A DNA stretch of 26,805 nucleotides from an uncultured Sutterella sp. (GCA_905202595.1 CAJKSP010000033.1:1-26805); one strand, 5' to 3'. Numbered from the stretch's first letter, positions 14,795-22,865 are shown. The notes: generated by a model from the sequence alone, not told the origin. A program made the numbers and translations.

Positions 14795-15703
14795 TCAGGC
14801 AAAGTCGCTTTCGGCTTCGGGAATGATGCCGAAGGCGCGCCTGCCGGCGCCGGAAAGGCCGGCGGCGGCGTTTTGGCGGCAGATTTCCAGGATCGATTGG
14901 GCGAGCTTGCGGTAGGCCTCCGCCATGGGGCTCTGAGGGTCCGAGAGGAGCAGCGCGCGGCCCGCTTCGTCGGCCCGCTGCACGAGTTCCGAGCGGGGCA
15001 GATCGCCGACGATCTCCGTATGCAGCTCGGCCGCGGTCTCTTCGACCTTCCGGCGCTCGTCGGGGACGTCTCGGCGGTTGAGGATGAGGCCGCCGAGCTT
15101 GGCGTAGCCTCGCTCGGCAAACGTGTCGACCGCCTGGGCGATGTTCTTCGCGGCGTAAAGCGCCATGCCTTCGCCCGAGGTGACGATGAAGACGTTCTTC
15201 GCCCACCCTTCGCGGATGGGCATGGCGAAGCCGCCGCAGACGACGTCGCCGAGCACGTCGAAGATCACGATGTCCGGGCGGTAGATTTCAAAGGCGCGCC
15301 GCGCCTTGAGCGCTTCAAAGGCGGCAATGATGCCTCGGCCGGCGCAGCCGACGCCCGGGCGTGGGCCGCCGGCTTCAACGAGAAGAACGCCGCCTTCGCC
15401 TTCGGCGACCATGCGCTCGAGCGGCAGCTCCGAGCGCCGGGTCGAGCGCAGGAGATCGAGCACCGTCTCGACGGGGCGTCCGCCGCGAAGGAGCTTCGTC
15501 GAATCGGCCTTGGGGTCGCAGCCGACGAGCATCACCTTGAGTCCGGCGGCAGAGAGCGCAAGCGCCACATTGGCCGATGTGGTCGACTTGCCGATGCCGC
15601 CTTTGCCGTAAAGCGCAAAGCAGAGCATCTGCCGCGCGCTTTCTTCCGGACGGTCGAATTCGAAGTAGGCGGCTTCGAAAGCCGTGGGCGTCGTTCGAGA
15701 CAT
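14795..15703 (-). CDS. NifH/BchL-like ATP-dependent reductase (nitrogenase-like operon)
   Basis: A 302-residue homodimeric iron protein that would pass electrons to component 1 with ATP hydrolysis. All key elements are intact: P-loop GKGGIGKSTTSAN at 33-45, switch I VGCDPKADST at 60-69, [4Fe-4S] ligand C120 in GPRPGVGCAGRG, and second ligand C156 in FDVLGDVVCGGFAMP. The residues after the second Cys (IREGWAKN) follow the nitrogenase-like branch more than true NifH. ATG 15703 gives a 25-residue extension before the usual start; M26 (position 15628, MLCFALYGKGG) would give the standard NifH start and is a real alternative, since neither has a strong Shine-Dalgarno. It is the first gene of the operon with the NifD-, NifK-like and binding-protein genes. 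Confidence 0.92.
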   Translation of the reverse strand: MSRTTPTAFEAAYFEFDRPEESARQMLCFALYGKGGIGKSTTSANVALALSAAGLKVMLVGCDPKADSTKLLRGGRPVETVLDLLRSTRRSELPLERMVAEGEGGVLLVEAGGPRPGVGCAGRGIIAAFEALKARRAFEIYRPDIVIFDVLGDVVCGGFAMPIREGWAKNVFIVTSGEGMALYAAKNIAQAVDTFAERGYAKLGGLILNRRDVPDERRKVEETAAELHTEIVGDLPRSELVQRADEAGRALLLSDPQSPMAEAYRKLAQSILEICRQNAAAGLSGAGRRAFGIIPEAESDFA

Positions 15704-15735
15704 AGCGGAATGAGACGGAAGCGAGAAAGACTCTC

Positions 15736-15741
15736 ATTTTA
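15736..15741 (-). promoter_or_regulatory. Candidate -10 element of the nitrogenase-like operon
   Basis: TAAAAT on the minus strand lies 33 bases upstream of ATG 15703, after the tRNA-Ser terminator. The -35 at 17-18 bases (CTGCGC) is poor, which would suit a regulated promoter. No NifA or FNR-type site is evident to me. Confidence 0.4.
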
Positions 15742-15859
15742 AACCGTGCTCATTCACTGCGCAGGCCTGGCGGCGCCTTGAGGAAGAGGCCAGGCGGAGC
15801 CAGACCGCAGAGGAGGGACGGCCTTTTCTCCTCTTTGTCCCACGCCGGCCGGACGGCAG

Positions 15860-15898
15860 ACAAAGAAAAAGCCCTGCAGTTCAGGGAACTGCAGGGCT
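15860..15898 (-). terminator. Terminator of tRNA-Ser
   Basis: A perfect 12-bp stem, AGCCCTGCAGTT with AACTGCAGGGCT (15870-15881 and 15887-15898), is followed on the minus strand by TTTTTCTTTG. It separates tRNA-Ser from the nitrogenase-like operon. Confidence 0.92.
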
Positions 15899-15904
15899 GG
15901 AATC

Positions 15905-15995
15905 TGGCGGAAGGAGAGGGATTCGAACCCTCGATACGGAATCTCCGTATGCCGCCTTTCCAGGGCGGTACAATCAACCACTCTGCCATCCTTCC
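15905..15995 (-). tRNA. tRNA-Ser (anticodon GGA)
   Basis: A 91-base class II tRNA on the minus strand: GGAAGGA acceptor with TCCTTCC, encoded CCA, and a long variable arm (CATACGGAGATTCCGTATC). The anticodon loop CTGGAAA gives anticodon GGA. Confidence 0.95.
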
Positions 15996-16082
15996 GGGAT
16001 GTCCTCGGTTTCCGGCCTGAAGCCCGTGGGATTTATTGGGTCTTCCTGCTGGCGAACACTTCTGTTCGAGCCGAGAGAAAGA

Positions 16083-16111
16083 ACTATATCATGGTTCAAG
16101 GCTTTTGTCAC
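16083..16111 (-). promoter_or_regulatory. Promoter of tRNA-Ser
   Basis: The minus strand has GTGACA (16106-16111), a 17-base spacer and TATAGT (16083-16088), one of the best sigma-70 matches in the window. It would start the transcript about 80 bases before the tRNA. Confidence 0.7.
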
Positions 16112-16189
16112 GACTCTCGGAAAAATTTTTCCATAGAGAAGATAATGTGCCTCCCGCGGCCCGGCGCCGCGCCGTCGTCTTTGCTGCTT

Positions 16190-16651
16190 ATGTCGCTGAA
16201 AATCTTTACTTTTGCCTGCGAGCAGGGCCATCTATTCGAGGGCTGGCTCCGAGACGGGGCCGATTGGGAGGCGCAGGCCCGTGCGGGCGAGCTCGTCTGT
16301 CCGATCTGCGGCTCCTCATCGCTCGAGCGGCGTCCGGATGCGCCGAACTTCGCGCCGGTGAAAGGCACTGTCCGCACAGACGTCGACGAGGATGCAGCAA
16401 GCCGGCGGGCAGAATCCGAGCGGCGGCAGGCCTCCATGCAGGGACAGGCGCTTGCGGCGATGCGCAAGCTCGCTCAGGAAGCCGAGGATGTCGGCACGCG
16501 CTTTCCCGACGAAGTGCGCAGCATGCACGAAGGCCTCTCGGAAAAGCGCCTCGTGCGCGGCGTCTGCTCGCCGGATGAGGCCAAGGCGCTCCTTGAAGAG
16601 GGCTGCCCGGTGATGCCGCTTCCGGATGCAGTGGCGAAGCCTCAAAATTGA
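16190..16651 (+). CDS. DUF1178 family protein with a zinc-ribbon-like N-terminus
   Basis: A 153-residue cytoplasmic protein. ATG 16190 (MSLKIFTFACEQGHLFEGW) matches the usual DUF1178 start; an upstream in-frame ATG at 16091 adds residues without family character. Cys residues in FACEQGH and LVCPICGS (about residues 9 and 36-39) resemble a small metal-binding ribbon. The middle is a charged helical region, and the C-terminal half contains RFPDEVRSMHEG and CSPDEAKALLEEG, conserved in this family. Its function is unknown. The family is frequent in proteobacteria, often beside folding or metabolic genes. It ends 53 bases before the next gene on the same strand. Confidence 0.85.
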   Translation: MSLKIFTFACEQGHLFEGWLRDGADWEAQARAGELVCPICGSSSLERRPDAPNFAPVKGTVRTDVDEDAASRRAESERRQASMQGQALAAMRKLAQEAEDVGTRFPDEVRSMHEGLSEKRLVRGVCSPDEAKALLEEGCPVMPLPDAVAKPQN

Positions 16652-16704
16652 CGCGCAAGGGTGCAAGAAGCCCTTCATTTCTTTCATACAGCCAAGGAAA
16701 GCAC

Positions 16705-17220
16705 ATGGATCAGCATCAGAGCGGATCGGAGTCCGAATTCAAGCCGCATGAGGCCGTCGATCTCACCGATCAGAGCACGATGTTCCTCGTTCTTGAGGAG
16801 CTCGGCATTGCGCACATGCAGGACGTCTGGATCAAGGCCAACGACCCGGCCAATGCCGATGCCGCGCAGGTGGCGGAGCAGGCGCAGGAATTCTTCGCCG
16901 ACCTCTGCGGCATTCTTTCGGGCCATGCCGGTCCCGAGCGCGTGGTGCCCAACGGCTGGGCGGGCGCAAAGCTCGCCGCTCATCTTCGGCAGTCGGCGCC
17001 GCAGGAGGCCGGCGCCGCGCTCTCCGACGAAGAGACGGTGGCGCAGGCGCTGCGCGCCTATCTCGCGAGCCTCGACAAGCTCACGGCCCGCGAAGCCTCG
17101 GAAAAGGCCGCCGGCCGCGAGCTATCCCCAAAGGACTACATTGATCTGATGGCCGCCTGGTCGGGGCTTTTCTGCGGCCTCAAGTCCGAACTGAAGCTTG
17201 ATGCGGCATATTTGCCCTAA
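16705..17220 (+). CDS. Unknown acidic cytoplasmic protein
   Basis: A 171-residue protein starting at ATG 16705, with AAGGAAAG upstream. I do not recognise a family. No signal peptide or membrane helix is seen, and the protein is predominantly helical and acidic. Features: a short polar N-terminus (MDQHQSGSESE), a conserved-looking core VLEELGIAHMQDVW at about 29-42, and a C-terminal LMAAWSGLFCGLKSEL. It lies 53 bases after the DUF1178 gene, so the two are probably cotranscribed. Codon use looks like its neighbours, so recent transfer is not indicated. Confidence 0.7.
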   Translation: MDQHQSGSESEFKPHEAVDLTDQSTMFLVLEELGIAHMQDVWIKANDPANADAAQVAEQAQEFFADLCGILSGHAGPERVVPNGWAGAKLAAHLRQSAPQEAGAALSDEETVAQALRAYLASLDKLTAREASEKAAGRELSPKDYIDLMAAWSGLFCGLKSELKLDAAYLP

Positions 17221-17485
17221 TTCACAGCATCTGCGCGGATTACCCCATCAGGGTCTGTTTTTTGGCGGAGCGGATGCCTAGACTTTGTGACTAGTCGTCC
17301 GCTCTTGTCATCAGCGCTTTTGTCTTATTTAGAACTAGCTCGAAGAGCGGATTCGGACGGCCCGTCCGGCGCACGCTTCAGACGCTGCCAGCGCTCTTCT
17401 CGCCGGCAGCCCCTGGCGGCGTGCAGCGGAGAGGCCGCCTGCGCTTCCCTTCTCATACCACCCTCCCAGTCAGGTAATCAGCCAA

Positions 17486-19315
17486 ATGGATACATCCACC
17501 GGCGTGAATGCGCTCACGATTGTCTTTGCCGCGCTCTGCGTCTTTGCGATCGCGTACCGCTTCTACGGCCTTTTCATTGCGCAGAAGGTCCTCAACATCG
17601 ATGCGGCCCGCCAAACCCCGGCAGTTCGCTTTGACGACGGCAAGGACTACGTTCCGACCAACAAATACGTTCTATTCGGCCACCACTTTGCCGCCATTGC
17701 AGCGGCCGGCCCGCTTCTCGGCCCGGTGCTCGCCGCGCAGTTCGGCTACATGCCGGGCCTGCTTTGGATTCTGATCGGCTGCGTGCTCGCGGGCGGCGTG
17801 CACGACATGGTCGTGCTCTTCTGCTCCGTGCGCCACCGCGGCCGCTCGCTCGCCTACATCGCGTCGACGGAAATCGACCGCACGACGGGCATCGTGGCGA
17901 GCTGGGCCGTGCTGGCCATTCTGATTCTCACGCTCGCCGGCCTCTCGATTGCCGTCGTGAACGCGATGCACAACTCGCTCTGGTCGACCTACACGGTGGC
18001 CGCGACGATTCCGATCGCGATCATCATGGGCCTCTACATGCAGGTCTGGCGAAAGGGCGACGTGAAGGGCGCGACGACGATCGGCGTCGTGCTGCTCTTC
18101 CTCTGCATCCTGTCGGGTCCGTGGGTTGCGGCGCATCCGGAGTACTTCGGCTGGCTCGACATCGACCGTCCGGCCATGTCGATCGCAATTCCGGTCTACG
18201 GCTTCCTCGCCTCGGTGCTGCCGGTGTGGCTCCTGCTCCTGCCGCGCGACTATCTCTCGACCTTCCTGAAGATCGGCACGATTGCGGCGCTCGCGATCGG
18301 CATCGCCTTCGTGATGCCGCACTTCCAGATGCCCGCCTTCACGCAGTTCATCAGCGGCGGCGGCCCGATCGTCGGCGGTCCGGTGATCCCCTTCATCTTC
18401 ATCACGATCGCCTGCGGCGCGCTCTCCGGCTTCCATGCGCTGATCGGCACGGGCACGACGCCGAAGATGATCGCCAACGAGCGCGACGTGCTCTTCGTGG
18501 GCTACGGCGCGATGCTGATGGAAGGCTTCGTCGCTGTGATGGCGCTCGTCGCTGCCTGCGTCCTCGTGCCGGCCGACTACTTCGCCATCAATGCGCCTGC
18601 GGACAAGTTCGCCGCGCTCGGCCTCTCGGTGCAGGAGCTGCCGCGCCTTGAAGCCGAAGTGCAGGAAAGCCTCATGGGCCGTCCTGGCGGCTCGGTGTCG
18701 CTCGCCGTCGGCATGGCGCACATCTTCTCGCAGGTTCCCTTCATGCAGCACCTGATGGCGTACTGGTATCACTTCGCCATCATGTTCGAAGCGGTCTTCA
18801 TCCTCACGGCCGTCGACGCCGGCACGCGCGTGGGCCGCTTCTTCCTGCAGGAGATGATCGGCAAGGTCATCCCGAAGTTCAACGACAAGGACTGGTGGCC
18901 CGGCATCATCGTCTCCTCGGCGATCTTCACGGGCGCCTGGGGCTATCTCGTCTACTCGGGCGACATCGGCTCGATCTGGCCGCTCTTCGGCATCTGCAAT
19001 CAGCTGCTCGCTTCGGTGACGCTCTTGATCGGCACGACGGTGATCATCCGCCTCAACAAGGCGAACTACGCCTGGATGACGGGCATCCCGGGCCTCTTCA
19101 TGACGGTCATCACCTTCTGGGCGGGCATCTGGCTCATCCTGAATCAGTACGTGCCGGCCGGGCAGTATCTGCTCGCGACGCTCTCCGTCATCGTGATGAT
19201 CCTCATGCTCTTCGTGATCGTCGGCACGCTTCGCCGCTGGTCGGTGCTGCTCGGCATCCACAGCACGACGCGCGACGGCCACGGCCAGGAAGTGAAGGCG
19301 CTCGTCGAGGAATAG
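17486..19315 (+). CDS. cstA: CstA family pyruvate/peptide transporter
   Basis: A 609-residue multi-pass inner-membrane protein (roughly 15-18 hydrophobic segments). In enterobacteria CstA, the carbon starvation protein, imports pyruvate and has been linked to peptide uptake. Family hallmarks: YRFYGLFIAQKVL near the N-terminus, PTNKYVLFGHHFAAIAAAGP at 57-76, the segment AGGVHDMVVLF, ACGALSGFHALIGTGTTPKM near 310-329, and a C-terminal GSIWPLFGICNQLLA. The length is on the short side of the family but without gaps. ATG 17486 has AGGTAA ten bases upstream. It stands alone between the unknown gene and a terminator. The 265-base gap upstream holds TTGTCA (17305-17310), 17 bases and TTTAGA (17328-17333), a weak promoter candidate, and no gene. 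Confidence 0.95.
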   Translation: MDTSTGVNALTIVFAALCVFAIAYRFYGLFIAQKVLNIDAARQTPAVRFDDGKDYVPTNKYVLFGHHFAAIAAAGPLLGPVLAAQFGYMPGLLWILIGCVLAGGVHDMVVLFCSVRHRGRSLAYIASTEIDRTTGIVASWAVLAILILTLAGLSIAVVNAMHNSLWSTYTVAATIPIAIIMGLYMQVWRKGDVKGATTIGVVLLFLCILSGPWVAAHPEYFGWLDIDRPAMSIAIPVYGFLASVLPVWLLLLPRDYLSTFLKIGTIAALAIGIAFVMPHFQMPAFTQFISGGGPIVGGPVIPFIFITIACGALSGFHALIGTGTTPKMIANERDVLFVGYGAMLMEGFVAVMALVAACVLVPADYFAINAPADKFAALGLSVQELPRLEAEVQESLMGRPGGSVSLAVGMAHIFSQVPFMQHLMAYWYHFAIMFEAVFILTAVDAGTRVGRFFLQEMIGKVIPKFNDKDWWPGIIVSSAIFTGAWGYLVYSGDIGSIWPLFGICNQLLASVTLLIGTTVIIRLNKANYAWMTGIPGLFMTVITFWAGIWLILNQYVPAGQYLLATLSVIVMILMLFVIVGTLRRWSVLLGIHSTTRDGHGQEVKALVEE

Positions 19316-19344
19316 CCTTCTCGCAAAAGCGGCTTTGAACGCGC

Positions 19345-19387
19345 TGGCGGCGCGGCGTCCTCCAAGGGACGCCCGCCGCCTTTTCTT
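19345..19387 (+). terminator. Terminator of cstA
   Basis: GGCGGCGCGGCGTCC pairs with GGACGCCCGCCGCC (one bulged base), a very stable stem, followed by TTTTCTTT. It starts 30 bases after the cstA stop codon. Confidence 0.9.
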
Positions 19388-19457
19388 TGGCGCATTTTTT
19401 TAGACTGAGCGGTCGATTTTTATGATCTAAAGCGAATGCCCGCTTCGGGTCCTCGTC

Positions 19458-19463
19458 TATAGT
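19458..19463 (+). promoter_or_regulatory. Candidate -10 element of the urocanate reductase gene
   Basis: TATAGT lies about 100 bases before ATG 19562. No consensus -35 sits 17 bases upstream, so an activator is plausible. A second candidate, TATGAT, is at 19421-19426. Confidence 0.4.
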
Positions 19464-19561
19464 CAGTCGCAAAAGCGCAGGGGGCGGCTCGGCTTTGACC
19501 AGAAAGTGCGCTGTGCTCCTCAGCTTTTCTAGACCATTTCAAGACCAAGGAGAAATCCGCT

Positions 19562-21316
19562 ATGAAGATCAAAATGCGCGTTTTGGCCGCACTCATGGGT
19601 GCGGCGTTTGCGGCGGCGGCCGCAACGGCTGCGCCGGTGACGCAGGAAGGCGTCGGCAACGGCCGCGACGGTCCGGTGAAGGTGGCCGTGACATTTGACG
19701 GCGGCAAGATCACCGACATCAAGGTGCTCGAGCAGAATGAAAATCCGCTTCTTGCCAAGCGCGTCTTCACGGACCTGAAGGATGCCGTCATCGCCACGAA
19801 TTCGACGGGCGTCGACGGGATCTCCGGCGCGACCTACTCGTCGAAGGGCTTCCTCGGCGCTGTGGAGGATGCGGCGAAGAAGGCGGGCGTCACGCTCAGC
19901 AAGGCCGACAAGAAGCTCATCAAGAAGACCGCCCGCAGCCTTCCGGCCGAGTCGACCTATGACGTGGTCGTCGTCGGCGCCGGCGCTGCAGGCTTTGCCG
20001 CGGGCATTGAGGCCAAGCGCGCCGGCGCAAGCGTCGTGATGCTCGAAAAGATGCCGCAGGTCGGCGGCAACTCCCTCATCTCCGGCGGCGAGATGAATGT
20101 CGCGAACAACTGGGTGCAGGTGAAGTTGGGCATTGACGACTCGCCCGAGCAGCATGCCAAGGACACCTTCGCAGGCGGCGACAAGAAGGGCGACATGAAG
20201 GTGATCAACGTCGTGGCGCATCAGGCGCTCGCCGCTGCGGAGTGGGCCCGCGACTACCTCAAGGTCGAGTTTGAGCCCGACAACCTCTTCTTCTTCGGCG
20301 GCATGAGCGTGAAGCGCGCGCTGATTCCGAAGGGACAGACGGGCTACGAGTGGATCTCCAAGATGCAGGCGAAGGCCGCCGAGCTCGGCATTCCGGTCAT
20401 CACCGACATGAAGGCTACGGAGCTCATCAAGAATAAGGACGGCCGCATCGTCGGCGTGAAGGCCACGAGCGAAGGCAAGGACTACACCTTCAACGCCAAG
20501 AACGGCGTCATTCTCGCGACCGGCGGCTTCGGCGCCAATGCGAAGATGGTGGCGAAGTACAACCCGGCGATCGACGAGCGCTTCAAGAGCACCGATGCGC
20601 CGGGCGCGACGGGCGAAGCGCTCTACATGGCTGAGCGCGCCGGCGCCGAGCTCGTCAACATGTCCTACATCCAGACCTACCCGATCTGCGATCCGAATTC
20701 GGGCGCGATCGAGCTCATCGCCGATTCGCGCTTTGACGGCGCCATCATGCTCAACCAGGAAGGCAAGCGCTTCGTCGAGGAGCTGGACCGCCGCGACGTG
20801 CTCTCGAAGGCGATTCTGGAGCAGACGGGCGGCTACTGCTGGGTGCTTTGGAACGACGAGATCGGCAAGGTCTCCAACACCGTTCAGGCGCATCAGGACG
20901 AGTACAAGGGCTTCACGGGATCGGGCATCATGACGACCTGCGACGACCTCAAGTGCATCGCCGACTTCACCAAGATGCCGCTCAAGCAGCTTGAAGCGAC
21001 CGTGAAGCGCGTCTCCTCGATGGCCGGTCCCGGCAACGACAAGGACTTCCATCATCGCGGCGGCCTCGTCGACATGAGCCAGGGCAAGTACTACGTCATC
21101 AAGGCCGTGCCGAGCGTGCACCACACGATGGGCGGCGTGCGCATCAATGAAAAGGGCCAGGTGCTCACGAAGGACCTGAAGGTCATTCCGGGCCTCTGGG
21201 CTGCGGGCGAAGTGACGGGCGTGACGCACGGCACGAACCGCATCGGCGGCAACGCCTACATCGACTGCCTCGTCTTCGGCCGTCTGACCGGCATGGAAGC
21301 GGCGGCAGCGAAGTAG
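19562..21316 (+). CDS. urdA: Urocanate reductase-like periplasmic flavoprotein (FMN-binding plus FAD reductase)
   Basis: A 584-residue exported flavoenzyme. It starts at ATG 19562, ten bases after AAGGAG, with a Sec signal peptide (cut near residue 24). Residues 28-110 form an FMN-binding domain with the covalent FMN site T91 in DGISGATYSS. Residues 133 onward form a FAD domain of the flavocytochrome c/fumarate reductase family (VVVGAGAAGFAAGIEAKRAG). Against Shewanella urocanate reductase UrdA (numbering recalled), the active-site residues fall at identical positions: Y373, D388, R411, H520 and R560. Fumarate reductases have different residues at positions 373 and 388. UrdA reduces urocanate to imidazole propionate as anaerobic electron acceptor. 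No heme c domain is present; electrons would come through a membrane quinol/NapC-type partner not in this window. It sits between two terminators as a single gene. Confidence 0.88.
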   Translation: MKIKMRVLAALMGAAFAAAAATAAPVTQEGVGNGRDGPVKVAVTFDGGKITDIKVLEQNENPLLAKRVFTDLKDAVIATNSTGVDGISGATYSSKGFLGAVEDAAKKAGVTLSKADKKLIKKTARSLPAESTYDVVVVGAGAAGFAAGIEAKRAGASVVMLEKMPQVGGNSLISGGEMNVANNWVQVKLGIDDSPEQHAKDTFAGGDKKGDMKVINVVAHQALAAAEWARDYLKVEFEPDNLFFFGGMSVKRALIPKGQTGYEWISKMQAKAAELGIPVITDMKATELIKNKDGRIVGVKATSEGKDYTFNAKNGVILATGGFGANAKMVAKYNPAIDERFKSTDAPGATGEALYMAERAGAELVNMSYIQTYPICDPNSGAIELIADSRFDGAIMLNQEGKRFVEELDRRDVLSKAILEQTGGYCWVLWNDEIGKVSNTVQAHQDEYKGFTGSGIMTTCDDLKCIADFTKMPLKQLEATVKRVSSMAGPGNDKDFHHRGGLVDMSQGKYYVIKAVPSVHHTMGGVRINEKGQVLTKDLKVIPGLWAAGEVTGVTHGTNRIGGNAYIDCLVFGRLTGMEAAAAK

Positions 21317-21378
21317 TGCGCGCCGCGGCGCCCGGCAGCATGCCGGGCCCGCTCGGCGTCTGCTTCGGCTGATGCTTC

Positions 21379-21428
21379 AGGCCCCGGCATTCAGAAGGGC
21401 GCATGCGCTTCTGGACGCCGGGGCCTTT
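21379..21428 (+). terminator. Terminator of the urocanate reductase gene
   Basis: AGGCCCCGGC (21379-21388) pairs with GCCGGGGCCT (21417-21426), with an inner CAGAAG/CTTCTG helix, then TTTCT. It is a strong extended hairpin 60 bases after the stop. Confidence 0.85.
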
Positions 21429-21524
21429 CTCGTCTCCGACGGCGCCACTTTTGGAGCGGCGCTCGACCCGCTAAACTCTTCGGCCTCAAGCTTCAGAAAA
21501 AATTTTCTTTTCAAGGTCCATCGA

Positions 21525-22325
21525 ATGCCATTCAATCAGTATGAAACGCTCCTTGCCGACGTCTTCGAGCACGGCGTGCACAAGAGCGACCGCACCGGAA
21601 CGGGCACGCGCTCGGTCTTCGGGCGGCAGATCCGCTTTTCTCTGAGCGAGGGCTTCCCGCTCGTCACGACGAAGAAGCTCCACACGCGCTCGATCATCTA
21701 CGAGCTGCTCTGGTTCCTCTCGGGCTCGACCAACATCAAGTACCTGAACGACCACGGCGTGACGATTTGGGACGAGTGGGCCGACGAGAACGGCGACCTC
21801 GGTCCCGTCTACGGCCATCAGTGGCGGGCGTGGCCCACGGCGGACGGCCGCGAAATCGACCAGATCTCGCAGGTGATCGAGGAGATCAAGCGCCATCCCG
21901 ATTCGCGCCGCCTGATCGTGTCGGCCTGGAATCCGGGCGAGGTGGCGAAGATGGCGCTGCCGCCCTGCCACTGCCTCTTCCAGTTCTATGTGGCCGACGG
22001 CAAGCTCTCCTGCCAGCTCTATCAGCGCTCGTGCGACCTCTTCCTCGGCGTGCCCTTCAACATCGCGAGCTATTCGCTGCTCACCCACATGGTGGCGCAG
22101 CAGTGCGGCTTTGAAGTCGGCGACTTCGTCTGGACGGGCGGCGACGTGCACATCTACGACAACCATGTCGAGCAGGTGAAGCTGCAGCTCTCGCGCGAGC
22201 CGCGCCCCTATCCGAAGCTCGTCATCAAGCGCCGCCCCGATTCGATCTTCGGCTACGAGTACGAAGACTTCGCCTTCGAGGGCTACGATCCCTATCCCGC
22301 CATCAAGGCGCCCGTTGCGGTTTAG
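21525..22325 (+). CDS. thyA: Thymidylate synthase
   Basis: A 266-residue enzyme that methylates dUMP to dTMP with methylene-tetrahydrofolate. The catalytic Cys is C148 in ALPPCHCLFQF. Other signatures: SDRTGTGTRSVFG near 21-33, YELLWFLSGSTNI, RLIVSAWNP, QLYQRSCDLFLGVPFNIASY and the closing HIYDNH. ATG 21525 is chosen because it starts the conserved N-terminus; an in-frame upstream extension lacks family character. It is followed 18 bases later by folA, the enzyme that recycles its folate product, so the pair is an operon. Confidence 0.97.
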   Translation: MPFNQYETLLADVFEHGVHKSDRTGTGTRSVFGRQIRFSLSEGFPLVTTKKLHTRSIIYELLWFLSGSTNIKYLNDHGVTIWDEWADENGDLGPVYGHQWRAWPTADGREIDQISQVIEEIKRHPDSRRLIVSAWNPGEVAKMALPPCHCLFQFYVADGKLSCQLYQRSCDLFLGVPFNIASYSLLTHMVAQQCGFEVGDFVWTGGDVHIYDNHVEQVKLQLSREPRPYPKLVIKRRPDSIFGYEYEDFAFEGYDPYPAIKAPVAV

Positions 22326-22343
22326 CCGCTTAAAGGACCTCTC

Positions 22344-22865
22344 ATGCAGATCGAGCTCATCGCCGCCGTTGCCGCGAACGGCGTCATCGGCATTGCCAAC
22401 CGGCTGCCCTGGCGCGTGCCGGAAGACTTTGCGTTCTTCCGCCGCACGACTCTGGGGCATCCCGTCGTCATGGGCCGCAAGACGTACGAATCCTTTGGGG
22501 CCAAGCCGCTGCCGAAGCGCCTCAACATCGTGATCACGCGTCAGAGCGGCTATGACGGCCGCGGCGCCGTCGTCGTCGGCAGCCTCGCTGAAGCGCTCCG
22601 CCGCTGCGAAGCCGCAGAGCGCGTCTTCATCATCGGCGGCGCAGAAATCTACCGTCAGGCGATGCCGTTCGCCGACGTCGTCTGGCTCACGCGGATGGAC
22701 CAAAGCTTCGAAGGCGATGCGGTCTTCCCGACGATCCCAAGAGAGATTTTTTGGGAGAAGCGCTTCCGCACGCTCCCCCCGACGGCAGAGCGTCCCTTCC
22801 GGGTGGATTTCTGCTGCTGGACGCGCCGTCCCGGCGCGCCGGCGGCGCCGAAGATCGGCCGCTGA
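22344..22865 (+). CDS. folA: Dihydrofolate reductase
   Basis: A 173-residue NADPH-dependent enzyme that regenerates tetrahydrofolate used by ThyA; it is the trimethoprim target. Signatures: IAAVAANGVIGIANRLPWR with W23, the catalytic acid D28 in VPEDFAFF (D27 in E. coli), VVMGRKTYESFG for the cofactor site, and IIGGAEIYRQA. AAAGGA lies eight bases before the ATG. It is cotranscribed with thyA and followed by a terminator. The C-terminal tail (after about residue 155) is Pro/Ala/Arg-rich and slightly longer than the classic enzyme. Confidence 0.97.
   Translation: MQIELIAAVAANGVIGIANRLPWRVPEDFAFFRRTTLGHPVVMGRKTYESFGAKPLPKRLNIVITRQSGYDGRGAVVVGSLAEALRRCEAAERVFIIGGAEIYRQAMPFADVVWLTRMDQSFEGDAVFPTIPREIFWEKRFRTLPPTAERPFRVDFCCWTRRPGAPAAPKIGR

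Noticed and set aside
12030..15703. True nitrogenase or dark-operative protochlorophyllide reductase
   Set aside because: The P-cluster and FeMo-co ligands are incomplete and no nif-accessory or photosynthesis genes are nearby.
17672..19282. A 536-codon minus-strand ORF opposite cstA
   Set aside because: An Arg/His/Asp/Glu-rich antisense frame of a membrane protein, typical of a shadow, with no motif.
19529..21229. A 566-codon minus-strand ORF opposite the urocanate reductase
   Set aside because: Same reason; the plus strand has a full family match and a Shine-Dalgarno.
19562..21316. Fumarate reductase (FccA-type)
   Set aside because: The substrate-site residues follow UrdA (Y373, D388) rather than fumarate reductase, and no heme c domain is present.
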